This document shows positions 8,314 to 18,024 of a stretch of DNA of 64,000 nucleotides, piece by piece (within the stretch, counting starts at the first letter, position 1; the number at the start of each line of letters is the position of its first letter). The notes under the pieces were generated by a model that ran no database searches, was not told the DNA's origin, and saw only the letters and a list, made by a program, of their open reading frames with translations. Position numbers and translations under genes: made by a program. Origin of the DNA: Gallibacterium genomosp. 3 (lineage in GTDB: Bacteria > Pseudomonadota > Gammaproteobacteria > Enterobacterales > Pasteurellaceae); NCBI RefSeq assembly GCF_001678475.1, contig NZ_JTJR01000008.1, positions 27,991-91,990 of the forward strand, given 5' to 3'.

Positions 8314-9891
8314 ATGTATTTAAAGCAGATCGAAGTGGTCGGTTTTCGTGGTATTCATCGCTTATCTTTTCAATTACGTTCCAATATGGTGTTAATTGGA
8401 GAAAATGCGTGGGGAAAATCGAGTCTATTAGACCTATTAAGTTTAATCTTTAATAAAGAAGCAGAACCTTATCAATTTGTTGCCGATGATTTTTTTTATA
8501 CTCTCAATGATGATACTGTAAAAAAAATTTCCTCAATTAATCTGTTGTTTACATTTAGTGAATCAATACCAGAAGAATTACAATTACCACCACAACAATT
8601 TTTACGTCCAGTTGCCGTGCCTCATGAAGATGGTTTTTCTCGTATTTATTTACGGGTATTTGGTGAACAACTTGCTTCAGGAGAAATTCAAACGATTTAT
8701 TCGTTTATTGATGAACAGGGGAATGTGATTCCTTTAGAGCCAGCGCAACAAGCAAAATTGGTTAGCCGTTTAATTCAACGTCATACCGTTTACCGTTTCC
8801 GTGATGCTCGGTTAGCAAAACAGCCTTTTGATTTACAACCGATTAATTTTAGTAAAAATCTGACGCCTGAAATTATGGCATCTTTTGCCGCAGTAATGAC
8901 CTTATTACGTTATTACTTCATTTTAGAACGCAAGCCACAACTGGCGATTGGCGATACCAGCGTATTATGGCAACAAGCGAAAAAATTAGCGGAACAATTA
9001 CGCGTAGGTGATGAAAAATTAAGACGCTATTTCTTTGTTTATTTGGCCAAACACTTTTTACCTGATGATAAAACATTATTTTCTCAAGTAAGCAATCCGA
9101 TTCTGTTGTTTGAAGATCCAGAATCTCGCTTACATCCACGACTAATGGCAATTATGTGGGAGCTATTAAGCTATATTCCATTACAACGTTTAGTTACAAC
9201 CAATTCGGTTGAATTGTTATCAAATGTGCCATTACATTCAATTTGCCGTTTAGTGCGTGGCGAAGAGCGAATCCAAGCCTATCAATTAGAACGACACGAC
9301 TTAGGCAAAGTCGACTTACGCCGCTTAACTTTCCATATCCACTATAACCGCAGTTTGGCACTGTTTTCCCGCGCTTGGATTTTTGTAGAAGGGGAAACTG
9401 AAGTTTGGATTCTAAATGAATTGGCTAAAGTGTTAGAGATTAATTTAGAAAATGAAGGGATTCGTATTGTTGAATTTGCACAATGCGGTATTAAGCCATT
9501 GATTAAATATGCAAATTTAATGGGTATAGCGTGGCATTTATTAACCGATGGTGATGAAGCAGGTCGCAAATATGTCAGTATTGCTGAAGAATTACTTAGA
9601 GAAAATGAACACGCCGCAGACAAGATTACGCCATTGCCAAAACGAGATATTGAACACTATTTTTATGACAATGGCTTTGAAGAGGTATTTAAACATCTAG
9701 CGCGCTTACCAGAAAAATACAACTATTCAAAATCACAAATTATTCAACGGGCGATTCAAAATACCTCTAAGCCAGATTTAGCGTTAGCGATTGTAAAAGC
9801 AGTAAAACAGAGTGATAACCAATTAATTCCTGTATTATTTCGCCGTTTGTTTTCCAAAATGCTATTGATTGCCAAAGAACAAGGCGCATAA
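8314..9891 (+). CDS. ybjD: OLD family ATP-dependent nuclease YbjD
   Basis: A 525-residue ATPase-TOPRIM protein of the overcoming-lysogenization-defect class, presumed to cut or process DNA. The N-terminus reads MYLKQIEVVGFRGIHRL with an ABC-type P-loop GENAWGKSSLLD at about residues 30-41. The ATPase second half holds LLFEDPESRLHPRL, a signature plus Walker B-like block, near 268-281. The C-terminal TOPRIM domain shows FVEGETEVWIL (catalytic Glu) and TDGDEAGRKY (DxD) around residues 354 and 412. The N-terminal sequence and the divergence from lysO match E. coli ybjD. Orthologues are chromosomal housekeeping genes, not a phage-linked OLD. ATAAAGGATAG precedes the ATG. Confidence 0.88.
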   Translation: MYLKQIEVVGFRGIHRLSFQLRSNMVLIGENAWGKSSLLDLLSLIFNKEAEPYQFVADDFFYTLNDDTVKKISSINLLFTFSESIPEELQLPPQQFLRPVAVPHEDGFSRIYLRVFGEQLASGEIQTIYSFIDEQGNVIPLEPAQQAKLVSRLIQRHTVYRFRDARLAKQPFDLQPINFSKNLTPEIMASFAAVMTLLRYYFILERKPQLAIGDTSVLWQQAKKLAEQLRVGDEKLRRYFFVYLAKHFLPDDKTLFSQVSNPILLFEDPESRLHPRLMAIMWELLSYIPLQRLVTTNSVELLSNVPLHSICRLVRGEERIQAYQLERHDLGKVDLRRLTFHIHYNRSLALFSRAWIFVEGETEVWILNELAKVLEINLENEGIRIVEFAQCGIKPLIKYANLMGIAWHLLTDGDEAGRKYVSIAEELLRENEHAADKITPLPKRDIEHYFYDNGFEEVFKHLARLPEKYNYSKSQIIQRAIQNTSKPDLALAIVKAVKQSDNQLIPVLFRRLFSKMLLIAKEQGA

Positions 9892-9998
9892 AAATAAAAA
9901 ATTTTACCCAATTTTTAGAGCAGTTTTGCTAGAATTAAAAGGAAAAGCCTGTGATTGCTTTTCCTTTTATCTTTTCTTTATTTTACAGGTGTTTTTTT

Positions 9999-11306
9999 AT
10001 GCAAAATCAAAGCCTTTTAGCGAAATTTTTTCACTTGGAACAACATAACACCAACGTGAAAACAGAAATTATCGCTGGGATCACAACTTTCCTCACTATG
10101 GTCTATATCGTATTCGTCAACCCATCTATTTTAGGTGTGGCTGGAATGGATACAAAAGTCGTCTTTGTTACTACCTGCTTAATCGCCGCATTTGGTAGTA
10201 TTTTTATGGGGTTATTCGCCAATTTACCAGTTGCCTTAGCGCCAGCAATGGGGCTCAATGCGTTCTTTGCTTATGTTGTAGTCAGTAAAATCGGCTTATC
10301 TTGGCAAGTCGGTATGGGAACGATTTTCTGGGGTGCTGTTGGTTTATTAGCTTTAACGCTATTCCAAATTCGTTACTGGTTAATTTCTTCAATTCCACTT
10401 AGCTTACGGGTAGGGATTACTGCGGGAATCGGTCTTTTCATCGCATTAATGGGTTTCCACAATGCGGGTATTATTGTACCGAACCAAGCAACTTTAATGT
10501 CGTTAGGTGATCTTCATTCGCCAACCGTATTATTAGGAATTTTAGGCTTCTTTATTATTGTTATCTTAGCTTCTAAAAATATCCATGCGTCAGTCTTAAT
10601 TTCGATTGTGGTAACAACAGTATTATCACTATTACTTGGTAAAACCCAATTTCAAGGGGTCTTTTCTATGCCACCAAGTATCACTTCTGTCGTTGGACAA
10701 GTTGATTTAAGCGGTGCATTACGTGGTGATTTACTGGGGATTATTTTCTCCTTTATGTTGGTAAATCTATTCGATTCTTCAGGTACATTATTGGGCGTAA
10801 CCGATAAAGCAGGAATTAGTAATGCACAAGGGACTTTCCCAAAAATGAAGCAAGCCTTGTATGTGGATAGTATCAGTTCGGTGACCGGGGCTTATCTAGG
10901 GACTTCATCAGTAACTGCCTATATTGAAAGTAGTGCAGGGGTTTCTTTTGGTGGTCGTACAGGCTTAACTGCCATTGTGGTTGGTATTTTATTCTTATTG
11001 GTGATCTTTATTTCGCCATTAGCCTCAATTGTACCGCCTTATGCGACAGCAGGCGCATTAATTTATGTTGGTATTCTGATGTCATCAATTTTAATTAAAG
11101 TGCGTTGGGATGATCTCACAGAAGCAACACCAGCATTTATTACTGCTGCGATGATGCCGTTTACTTATTCTATCACTGAAGGGATTGCACTTGGTTTTAT
11201 TAGCTACTGCATTATGAAGCTCTTTACTGGTAAAGCAAAAGATGTCAGTGTTCCAGTGTGGTTAATTGCGGTATTATTCTTACTCAAAATTATCTTTATA
11301 GATTAA
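9999..11306 (+). CDS. NCS2 family purine permease (AdeP/AdeQ-like adenine permease)
   Basis: Inner-membrane nucleobase:proton symporter of the AzgA-like branch of NCS2, about 435 residues with roughly 12-14 helices. The start is placed at the ATG at 9999 rather than 9951 because CAGGTG lies seven bases ahead and the protein then begins MQNQSLLAKFF like its relatives. Family motifs: ITTFLTMVYIVFVNP near residue 30, NLPVALAPAMGLNAFFAY, LFDSSGTLLGVTDKAG, and GRTGLTA. Similarity is closest to the E. coli adenine permeases AdeP/AdeQ, but GhxP-type guanine/hypoxanthine transport cannot be ruled out. ychN follows 9 bases later. Confidence 0.9.
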   Translation: MQNQSLLAKFFHLEQHNTNVKTEIIAGITTFLTMVYIVFVNPSILGVAGMDTKVVFVTTCLIAAFGSIFMGLFANLPVALAPAMGLNAFFAYVVVSKIGLSWQVGMGTIFWGAVGLLALTLFQIRYWLISSIPLSLRVGITAGIGLFIALMGFHNAGIIVPNQATLMSLGDLHSPTVLLGILGFFIIVILASKNIHASVLISIVVTTVLSLLLGKTQFQGVFSMPPSITSVVGQVDLSGALRGDLLGIIFSFMLVNLFDSSGTLLGVTDKAGISNAQGTFPKMKQALYVDSISSVTGAYLGTSSVTAYIESSAGVSFGGRTGLTAIVVGILFLLVIFISPLASIVPPYATAGALIYVGILMSSILIKVRWDDLTEATPAFITAAMMPFTYSITEGIALGFISYCIMKLFTGKAKDVSVPVWLIAVLFLLKIIFID

Positions 11307-11315
11307 GGATTTATC

Positions 11316-11672
11316 ATGCAAAAACTACTTTATATCTTAAATGATTCGCCATATAGCGGAGAAAAAACCTTTAACGCTTTACGTTTTGCGTTAGCGTTAA
11401 AAGAAGAACACGCTAAAGAAGTAGAAATGAAAATTTTCTGCTTTTCTGATGCGGTATTGTCTGGATTAAAAGGACAAAATCCGAAAGAAGGGGAGAATGT
11501 TCAAGAACTATTGAGTATTTTGACTGGATTAGGGGTAGAAGTAAAACTTTGTACCACTTGTACTAATGCGCGAGCCGTATCTCAACACCCTTTAATTGAT
11601 GGTGTTACTCTAGGTACATTAGCCGATGTGGCTGAATGGACACTCTGGGCAGACAAAGTCCTCACTTTCTAA
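11316..11672 (+). CDS. ychN: DsrE family protein YchN
   Basis: Cytosolic 118-residue protein of the DsrE/F sulfur-relay fold; its molecular role is not established. It matches E. coli YchN through its whole length: an N-terminal MQKLLYILNDSPYSGE, a central GQNPKEGENVQELL, the cysteine pair in KLCTTCTNAR near residue 76-85, and the C-terminal WTLWADKVLTF. It lies 9 bases behind the purine permease gene and shares its transcript, ending at the terminator that follows. Confidence 0.92.
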   Translation: MQKLLYILNDSPYSGEKTFNALRFALALKEEHAKEVEMKIFCFSDAVLSGLKGQNPKEGENVQELLSILTGLGVEVKLCTTCTNARAVSQHPLIDGVTLGTLADVAEWTLWADKVLTF

Positions 11673-11684
11673 TTAAGCAAATCG

Positions 11685-11713
11685 AACGCCGATTCAACCA
11701 AATCGGCGTTTTT
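11685..11713 (+). terminator. Intrinsic terminator after ychN
   Basis: AACGCCGATT (11685-11694), loop CAACCA, AATCGGCGTT (11701-11710), then a T-run. It separates the permease-ychN unit from recB, whose start is only about 20 bases further on. Confidence 0.88.
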
Positions 11714-11734
11714 CTCTCTAAAAAGACAAAGCTA

Positions 11735-14700
11735 ATGAATACACAATTAAATCCAATTACCTTACCACTGGCACAAAATAATGTGATTGAAGCATCTGCG
11801 GGAACGGGCAAAACCTACACCATGGTGACGTTATATCTACGCTTATTACTACAAGCTGGGGAAAATAATTTTCCTACTGCATTAGATATTGAACAGATCT
11901 TAGTCGTTACCTTTACTAAAGATGCAACAAAAGAGTTGCGTCAGCGGATTAATCAACGTATTCAGGCTTGGTTAAAACAATTACAACAGTATCAACAACA
12001 TCAAGATCCAGATAAATTAGAGGACCCAGAATTACAAAAATTATTACCTTATATCGAAGCGAATTTAGAATTAGCAATTCAACGTTTACATTTTGCTGCA
12101 CAATATATTGATTGCGCTGCGATTTTTACTATTCACGGTTTCTGCCAACGGATGTTACAACAATATGCGTTTGACTCGGGGCTTTCTTTTAACGTTGAGG
12201 TGAATAACAGCGATAAAAAATTACTACAACAGTTAAATTACCAATTATGGCGTGAACAGTTTTACTCACTTTCTGAAGCAGAAGCGCAACTAATCAGCGA
12301 TATTTTTAAATCACCCGATGAGCTATTAAATTCAATAAGTAGTTTATTAGCGGGGAATATGCCACGCATTAACGCAACCTTACCATTTACCGATTTATCA
12401 GCAGGTATTGCCTATTATCAACAACAAATTGCTTTTTTAGATCAGCTTGAAGCACAACAATTCTCTGATTTCACTCAATGGTTTGCTGAATATGGTGAGA
12501 ATTTACAAAAAAATAGTGTGAAGGCAGTGCAGACGTATTTGGATACAGATTTTTCCACGTTAAATATCAAAGCTCGTCTAGAACGCTTAGAAAAATTAAC
12601 TAAATTGAAATTTTATGCCAAAAAGGAACAAGAACACCCATTGTTGATCCGCGAATTGCAGCGTTTTTTCAACGGATTTTCATTAAAAGCTTATCAAGAA
12701 AGTATGAATTATCTGTATGTAAAACTGCTACGTGACCACTTTTTTGCTTATCAAAATCAGCATAACAATATTGATTTTAACGATTTATTACGTTTATTAC
12801 GTGATGCGTTACTAAAACCACAAGGGAAAAAATTAATTCAATTTATCCGCCAGCAATATCCATTTGCGATGATTGATGAGTTTCAGGATACCGACCCAAT
12901 TCAGCTTACGATTTTTGAGAAAATTTATTTATCTGCAACGCCAGATCAGCAACCAACAGGATTTACGGTAATCGGTGATCCAAAACAGGCAATTTACCGT
13001 TTCCGAGGAGCAGATATTTTTACTTATTTATCGGTAATGGCTCAAGATCAAGCCAACAGGATAGAAAACATCTATACCTTACAGCACAATTACCGTTCCT
13101 CTAAAGGTTTAATTACCAGTTTGAATTCATTATTTGCCCAAGCAAAAAATCCTTTTTTTCTGCCTGAAATTCAATTTCCTTTAATTGAAGCCCATCAGCA
13201 AGGCAGTTTAACGATTAAGCAAACTAAGCAAAAAGCATGGCAAATTTTGCAATTAGATTATGAAACCAAAAAGAAAGAAGCGTATCAGCTTGCGGTGGCG
13301 GAATTATTTGCTTGCCATATTCAACAATTATTAAAAGCAGCCGAGCAGCAGCAAGCGCTGTTTATTGAAGATACCGAACCACAAAATTCACGGGTAGTCG
13401 AAGCCAAAGATATTGCTATTTTAGTGAGAGATCGTTTTGAAAGTCAGATTATTCGCACCGCCTTAGCGAAAAAGGGGATCGCCTCTGTCTATTTATCAGA
13501 AAAAGAGAGTGTGTTTAATAGCCCCGTTGCTCAAGAGTTGTTATTGATTTTACAAGCGTGCGTTACTCCGTTTAAACAACGTGCGGTGCTTTCTGCACTC
13601 GGAACAACATTATGGGGATTAACCGCGCCACAAATTTACCAATTAAAAGAAGATGAAATTGCATGGGCAAACTTAATTGAACGTTTGCTGCAATATCATC
13701 AAATTTGGCAAAACCAAGGAATTTTGCCGATGTTATACCGCTTATTTCAAACAGAAATGCTGCCACAGCGTTTGCAGCAATTTGCTTTAGGTGAACGCTA
13801 TTTAGTGGATCTATTACATTTAAGCGAACTATTGCAGCAAGCGATGAATCAGCAACAGAATGAAGAAGCGTTACTCAACTGGTATCAACAACAATTAACT
13901 GGGCAGACGGACAATGATGAAAATCGCTTACGTTTGGAGCGTGAACAAAATGTAGTAAAAATTATCACAATCCATAAATCAAAGGGATTAGAATTCCCGA
14001 TTGTTGGGTTGCCTTTTATTTTGACGAAAAAAACAAATCGGCGTAATGATAGTGCTTTTTATCATAATGCGGAAAAACAGCTAATTTGGGATATTCGCAA
14101 TGAGCATTCGCAACAAATTATGTTGGAAAATAATGCAGAAGAGATGCGTTTATTGTATGTGGCATTAACGCGTGCCAAATACCAGCTGATTGTTGGCGTA
14201 CCGCAGCAAATTGCTTACAAAGAAAAAGACGAACCGAGTGGATTAAATGCTCTCGATTATTTATTGATCCAAGGCGAAAATAACGCCTTTACCTCAAGTA
14301 TGCAATACAGCGACTTATTTGATCGTGCTTTATCGCCAGAACATTGGCAATTAAGTCGTGCAGATGATTTACCAACAGAAGATGACTGGCGACCAAGTTT
14401 GTCTTATCCTCAAACATTAACTGTTCGCCAATTTAAGCAAAATGTAGAAAAAAATTGGCGAGTAACGAGCTTCACTGGATTACAAGCAAAATTACAAGCG
14501 ATTTATGCTGATCATTTCAGTGATATGATACAAGACCATTTAGATCGAGATATGGTGGTGGATTTAGCGGATAATCCCGTTATTGATCTAGCGCAGCAAA
14601 TCAATCTCTATTATCCAGCTGGTTTTTCGCCGTTTGATTTTCCAAAAGGGGCGAGTGTTGGTTCTTGTCTGCATAGTTATTTAGAAAAAGCAGATTTTAG

Positions 14701-15334
14701 CCAGCCAATTACACCTGAATCATTAACGCCAATTTGCCAATATTTAAATTTAACCGCAGAATGGATTACGCCATTGCAAACGTGGCTAACTCACATTTTT
14801 TCTCAATCATTACCGCAATTAGGTGCATTACAACAGATTAACCGCAAAGATAGGCTTACCGAATTACAGTTTTATCTAAAACTAGGTAATCTATTTAATA
14901 ACCAACAATTTAATCAATTATTGCATCAATATCATCCACTATACGACCAACATTACCCAATACGTGTCGATGAAATTAGAGGCTTTATTCGAGGATTTAT
15001 TGATGTGGTGATTCGCCAAGATAACAAATATTATATTATTGATTATAAAAGTAATTTTTTAGGAGCAGATTTAAGCTGTTATCAACTGGAACAGCTTAAA
15101 AAAGTTATCTCTGCACAACGTTATGATTTACAGTATTTGATTTATACATTAGCAGTACACCGTTACCTGAAATTACACGATCCTGCCTACCAATATGAAA
15201 CCCATTTTGGTGGCGTGTTTTATCTGTTTTTACGCGGGATGGCATTACCAGATAACCCTCAACAAACTGGGGTTTTCTTTACTAAACCATCAACTGCCTT
15301 AATTGAAAAACTTGACCAATTATGGGGTGAATAA
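11735..15334 (+). CDS. recB: Exodeoxyribonuclease V subunit beta RecB
   Basis: Slow 3'-5' helicase and nuclease subunit of RecBCD, which processes double-strand breaks. The frame extends back into ychN, but the ATG at 11735 (MNTQLNPITLPL) gives about 1199 residues, the usual size. Walker A EASAGTGKT lies at about 19-27, UvrD-type motif II DEFQDTDP near 380, and GDPKQAIYRFRGAD soon after. The C-terminal nuclease domain keeps GFIDVV and YYIIDYKSN near 1088-1107, covering the metal-binding Asp, Asp and catalytic Lys. Its stop overlaps the recD start by one base (TAATG). recC is not in this window. Confidence 0.96.
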   Translation: MNTQLNPITLPLAQNNVIEASAGTGKTYTMVTLYLRLLLQAGENNFPTALDIEQILVVTFTKDATKELRQRINQRIQAWLKQLQQYQQHQDPDKLEDPELQKLLPYIEANLELAIQRLHFAAQYIDCAAIFTIHGFCQRMLQQYAFDSGLSFNVEVNNSDKKLLQQLNYQLWREQFYSLSEAEAQLISDIFKSPDELLNSISSLLAGNMPRINATLPFTDLSAGIAYYQQQIAFLDQLEAQQFSDFTQWFAEYGENLQKNSVKAVQTYLDTDFSTLNIKARLERLEKLTKLKFYAKKEQEHPLLIRELQRFFNGFSLKAYQESMNYLYVKLLRDHFFAYQNQHNNIDFNDLLRLLRDALLKPQGKKLIQFIRQQYPFAMIDEFQDTDPIQLTIFEKIYLSATPDQQPTGFTVIGDPKQAIYRFRGADIFTYLSVMAQDQANRIENIYTLQHNYRSSKGLITSLNSLFAQAKNPFFLPEIQFPLIEAHQQGSLTIKQTKQKAWQILQLDYETKKKEAYQLAVAELFACHIQQLLKAAEQQQALFIEDTEPQNSRVVEAKDIAILVRDRFESQIIRTALAKKGIASVYLSEKESVFNSPVAQELLLILQACVTPFKQRAVLSALGTTLWGLTAPQIYQLKEDEIAWANLIERLLQYHQIWQNQGILPMLYRLFQTEMLPQRLQQFALGERYLVDLLHLSELLQQAMNQQQNEEALLNWYQQQLTGQTDNDENRLRLEREQNVVKIITIHKSKGLEFPIVGLPFILTKKTNRRNDSAFYHNAEKQLIWDIRNEHSQQIMLENNAEEMRLLYVALTRAKYQLIVGVPQQIAYKEKDEPSGLNALDYLLIQGENNAFTSSMQYSDLFDRALSPEHWQLSRADDLPTEDDWRPSLSYPQTLTVRQFKQNVEKNWRVTSFTGLQAKLQAIYADHFSDMIQDHLDRDMVVDLADNPVIDLAQQINLYYPAGFSPFDFPKGASVGSCLHSYLEKADFSQPITPESLTPICQYLNLTAEWITPLQTWLTHIFSQSLPQLGALQQINRKDRLTELQFYLKLGNLFNNQQFNQLLHQYHPLYDQHYPIRVDEIRGFIRGFIDVVIRQDNKYYIIDYKSNFLGADLSCYQLEQLKKVISAQRYDLQYLIYTLAVHRYLKLHDPAYQYETHFGGVFYLFLRGMALPDNPQQTGVFFTKPSTALIEKLDQLWGE

Positions 15335-17280
15335 TGCTGACGCTTTTACAACAGTTACGTGATCAAGCGGTGATTGAAAATATTGATTACTATTTTGCCA
15401 AATTAATTACCCAACAAGGACAACATTTAAGCAAACAGACGAATGATTTAGCCTGTTTTCTGGCTGCACAATTAAGTTTTTTGCATCAAAAAGGGCATAG
15501 CTGTTTATGGTTGGACGAACGCTTATTGACCAATCCATTTGAATTACAATCTGCACCTGAATTTTCCGCCGTCATGCAGGAATTACACTACTTATTACCT
15601 GAAACAGTAGCGCAGTGGCCAACATTACTACGCCAGCATCCTGCTTTTTCTCTATTTTCCATAACCGCAGAAAATGTTGCTCCAATCGTATTACGCCAAT
15701 TTAATTCACATTTTGCACTCTATCTCCATCGCATTTGGCAAGATGAATATTATATTGCACAACGTTTAAGCCAAATTAAAACCTTTAGCTATACCCCAGC
15801 ACTATTGCAAGAGATTAAAACTATCTTAGCCACGCTTTTTGCCGAGAATCAATCAGCACCTGATTGGCAAAAAATTGCTGTTGCAACGGCTTTTTCCCGT
15901 TCAATTACCTTTATTTCTGGTGGACCGGGTACAGGAAAAACCACCACAGTGGCGAAACTGTTGTTAGGGTTACAATGGTTACAACAATTACAAGGATTAC
16001 CGCCATTATCAATCCGTTTAGCTGCGCCAACGGGGAAAGCGGCAACCCGGCTGACAGAATCTCTACATCAAGCGGTAAAACAGATTGCATTGCCAGTTAC
16101 CCTTACCGCAAATTTACCGCAAGAGGCAGCGACCATTCACCGTTTATTAGGTATGCGCCCAAATACGCAACCGACTTATCATCAGCAGCGTCCATTAAAT
16201 ATTGATGTATTGGTCATTGATGAAGCTTCGATGATTAATTTATCGTTGATGGCGACATTATTACGAGGTGTGCATCCTGCAACCAGATTGATTTTTCTAG
16301 GGGATAAAGACCAGTTAGCATCTGTGGAAGCTGGGTCGATTATGGCGGAATTAGGGCAGTTCTTACAGTTTGATTATAGTCCGCAGCAGAGTGACTATTT
16401 AGCTCAAGTATGTGCAGAGCAATTACCACAAGCTGTCCAGAATAACTTTATTCGCGATAGTTTGTGCCATTTGCAGCACAGCTACCGATTTAAAGCGGAT
16501 ACGGGAATTGGTCAATTAGCAAGATTAGTGAATCAACGTCAAGCAGAGCAGAGTTGGCAGCTTTTTTCCTATTATCCAGATATTCAAGCATTGCCTTTAA
16601 CAACGGATTGTCCGCCGAATATGGCTAACACAGCCAACCAAGAGATAATTCGCTTTGCGGTTAATCTGTATCAAGACTATTTTAATTTTGTACGCCAGCA
16701 GACAACATGGCATTTAGCCGAGATCGAAACGGCATTTACGCTATTTAAACGTTGTCGTCTATTAAGCGCATTGCGGACAGGATTATTTGGCGTAGAGCAG
16801 CTTAATCAGCAAATTGCAGACGCATTGCGTCAACAAAAACAGATCGATTTTCGCCTTAGTCACGAATGGTATTTAGGTAAACCGGTCATTGTTTTGCAGA
16901 ACGATCATAATATTCGCTTGTTTAATGGGGATATTGGTTTAGTGCTACCGGATAGTTCGGGCAATTTAAAAGTGTGGTTTGAAACGGAACAAGGCTTTCG
17001 TGATGTATTATCGACTCGGGTGCCAAGTGTTGAGCCAGCGTATGTGATGACTGTACATAAATCGCAAGGTTCGGAATTTGAACATACTGTATTAGTGCTG
17101 CCACAGGAGTATAATTCGTTGTTAAGCAAAGAACTTATTTATACAGCCATTACCCGAGCAAAACGTTATTTTAGTGTATTTTGTAATGAACATATTTGGC
17201 TAATGGCAGTACGTAATCAAACAATCCGTAACAGTGGATTAGCTGAACAAATTAAGCAATATTTTAATCAGGAGGAATAA
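15334..17280 (+). CDS. recD: Exodeoxyribonuclease V subunit alpha RecD
   Basis: Fast 5'-3' helicase subunit of RecBCD, 648 residues. The N-terminal third is the RecB-contacting region; the helicase core starts with Walker A GGPGTGKTTT near residues 195-204, then AAPTGKAATRLTESL, VIDEASM (motif II) near 293-299, and FLGDKDQLASVEAG. Near the C-terminus TVHKSQGSEF and the TAITRAKRYF block complete the superfamily 1B motif set. It is translationally coupled to recB by a one-base overlap and followed after one base by gloB, so all three are probably on one transcript. Confidence 0.96.
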   Translation: MLTLLQQLRDQAVIENIDYYFAKLITQQGQHLSKQTNDLACFLAAQLSFLHQKGHSCLWLDERLLTNPFELQSAPEFSAVMQELHYLLPETVAQWPTLLRQHPAFSLFSITAENVAPIVLRQFNSHFALYLHRIWQDEYYIAQRLSQIKTFSYTPALLQEIKTILATLFAENQSAPDWQKIAVATAFSRSITFISGGPGTGKTTTVAKLLLGLQWLQQLQGLPPLSIRLAAPTGKAATRLTESLHQAVKQIALPVTLTANLPQEAATIHRLLGMRPNTQPTYHQQRPLNIDVLVIDEASMINLSLMATLLRGVHPATRLIFLGDKDQLASVEAGSIMAELGQFLQFDYSPQQSDYLAQVCAEQLPQAVQNNFIRDSLCHLQHSYRFKADTGIGQLARLVNQRQAEQSWQLFSYYPDIQALPLTTDCPPNMANTANQEIIRFAVNLYQDYFNFVRQQTTWHLAEIETAFTLFKRCRLLSALRTGLFGVEQLNQQIADALRQQKQIDFRLSHEWYLGKPVIVLQNDHNIRLFNGDIGLVLPDSSGNLKVWFETEQGFRDVLSTRVPSVEPAYVMTVHKSQGSEFEHTVLVLPQEYNSLLSKELIYTAITRAKRYFSVFCNEHIWLMAVRNQTIRNSGLAEQIKQYFNQEE

Positions 17281-17281
17281 T

Positions 17282-17980
17282 ATGTTGGTCGCTATTCCGG
17301 CATTAAGTGATAATTATATTTGGTGTTATAGCCGAGATAACTTACACGCACTATTAGTCGATCCCGCAGAAGCAGAGGCAGCTGAAAATTTTTTAGCCAA
17401 AAGTCAGTTAAAATTAGAAGCGATTTTAGTTACCCACAATCATACTGATCATACTGGCGGTGTAGCACAATTACGTGAAAAATATCTGCACGTTCCTGTC
17501 TATGCACCCGCAGAAGTAGGCACTCCATTGGCAACTCATATTGTCGATTCAGGTATTCATCACACGCCATATTATAGTTTATATGTCTTTGCTACTGGCG
17601 GGCATACCGCAGGACATATCAGCTTTGTGGTCGATAATCATCTATTTTGTGGGGATACTCTGTTTTCACTAGGTTGCGGACGAGTATTTACTCGTGATTA
17701 TGCACAAATGTTTGCTTCGCTAGAAAAAATCAAACAGCTTCCAGATGATACGGTTGTTTGCCCGGCGCATGAATATACATTGAGTAATCTACGTTTTGCA
17801 CAAAGTGTTACTACTTCACCAGCTTTAGCGGAATATGCTAAAAAAGTGGAAAAATTACGTCAGCAACAGCTGCCTACTGTACCAACAACTTTAGGCTTAG
17901 AAAAACAATTAAATCCTTTTTTACAATGTTCCGATGTGACAAGTTTCATTGCATTACGGGAAGCGAAAGATAATTTTTAA
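17282..17980 (+). CDS. gloB: Hydroxyacylglutathione hydrolase (glyoxalase II)
   Basis: Hydrolyses S-lactoylglutathione to lactate and glutathione, the second step of methylglyoxal detoxification. The 232-residue protein is a metallo-beta-lactamase fold enzyme with the metal site THNHTDHTGG at residues 51-60 (His52, His54, Asp56, His57), a later GGHTAGHISF, the bridging Asp in LFCGDTLFSLGCGR, and CPAHEYTLSN. It begins one base after the recD stop with CAGGAGG as ribosome site, so it is the last gene of the recB-recD-gloB unit. I see no convincing terminator after it. Confidence 0.94.
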   Translation: MLVAIPALSDNYIWCYSRDNLHALLVDPAEAEAAENFLAKSQLKLEAILVTHNHTDHTGGVAQLREKYLHVPVYAPAEVGTPLATHIVDSGIHHTPYYSLYVFATGGHTAGHISFVVDNHLFCGDTLFSLGCGRVFTRDYAQMFASLEKIKQLPDDTVVCPAHEYTLSNLRFAQSVTTSPALAEYAKKVEKLRQQQLPTVPTTLGLEKQLNPFLQCSDVTSFIALREAKDNF

Positions 17981-18024
17981 AGAAATAAAGATTCCTTTAG
18001 ATTCTTGTGTCAGAATATGATCTC

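Noticed and set aside
11636..11734. 33-residue extension of RecB into ychN
   Set aside because: It crosses the ychN terminator hairpin and lacks homology; RecB starts normally at the ATG at 11735.
15864..16205. 113-codon plus-strand frame within recD
   Set aside because: Out-of-frame reading of the RecD Walker A region, with implausible composition and no start signal.
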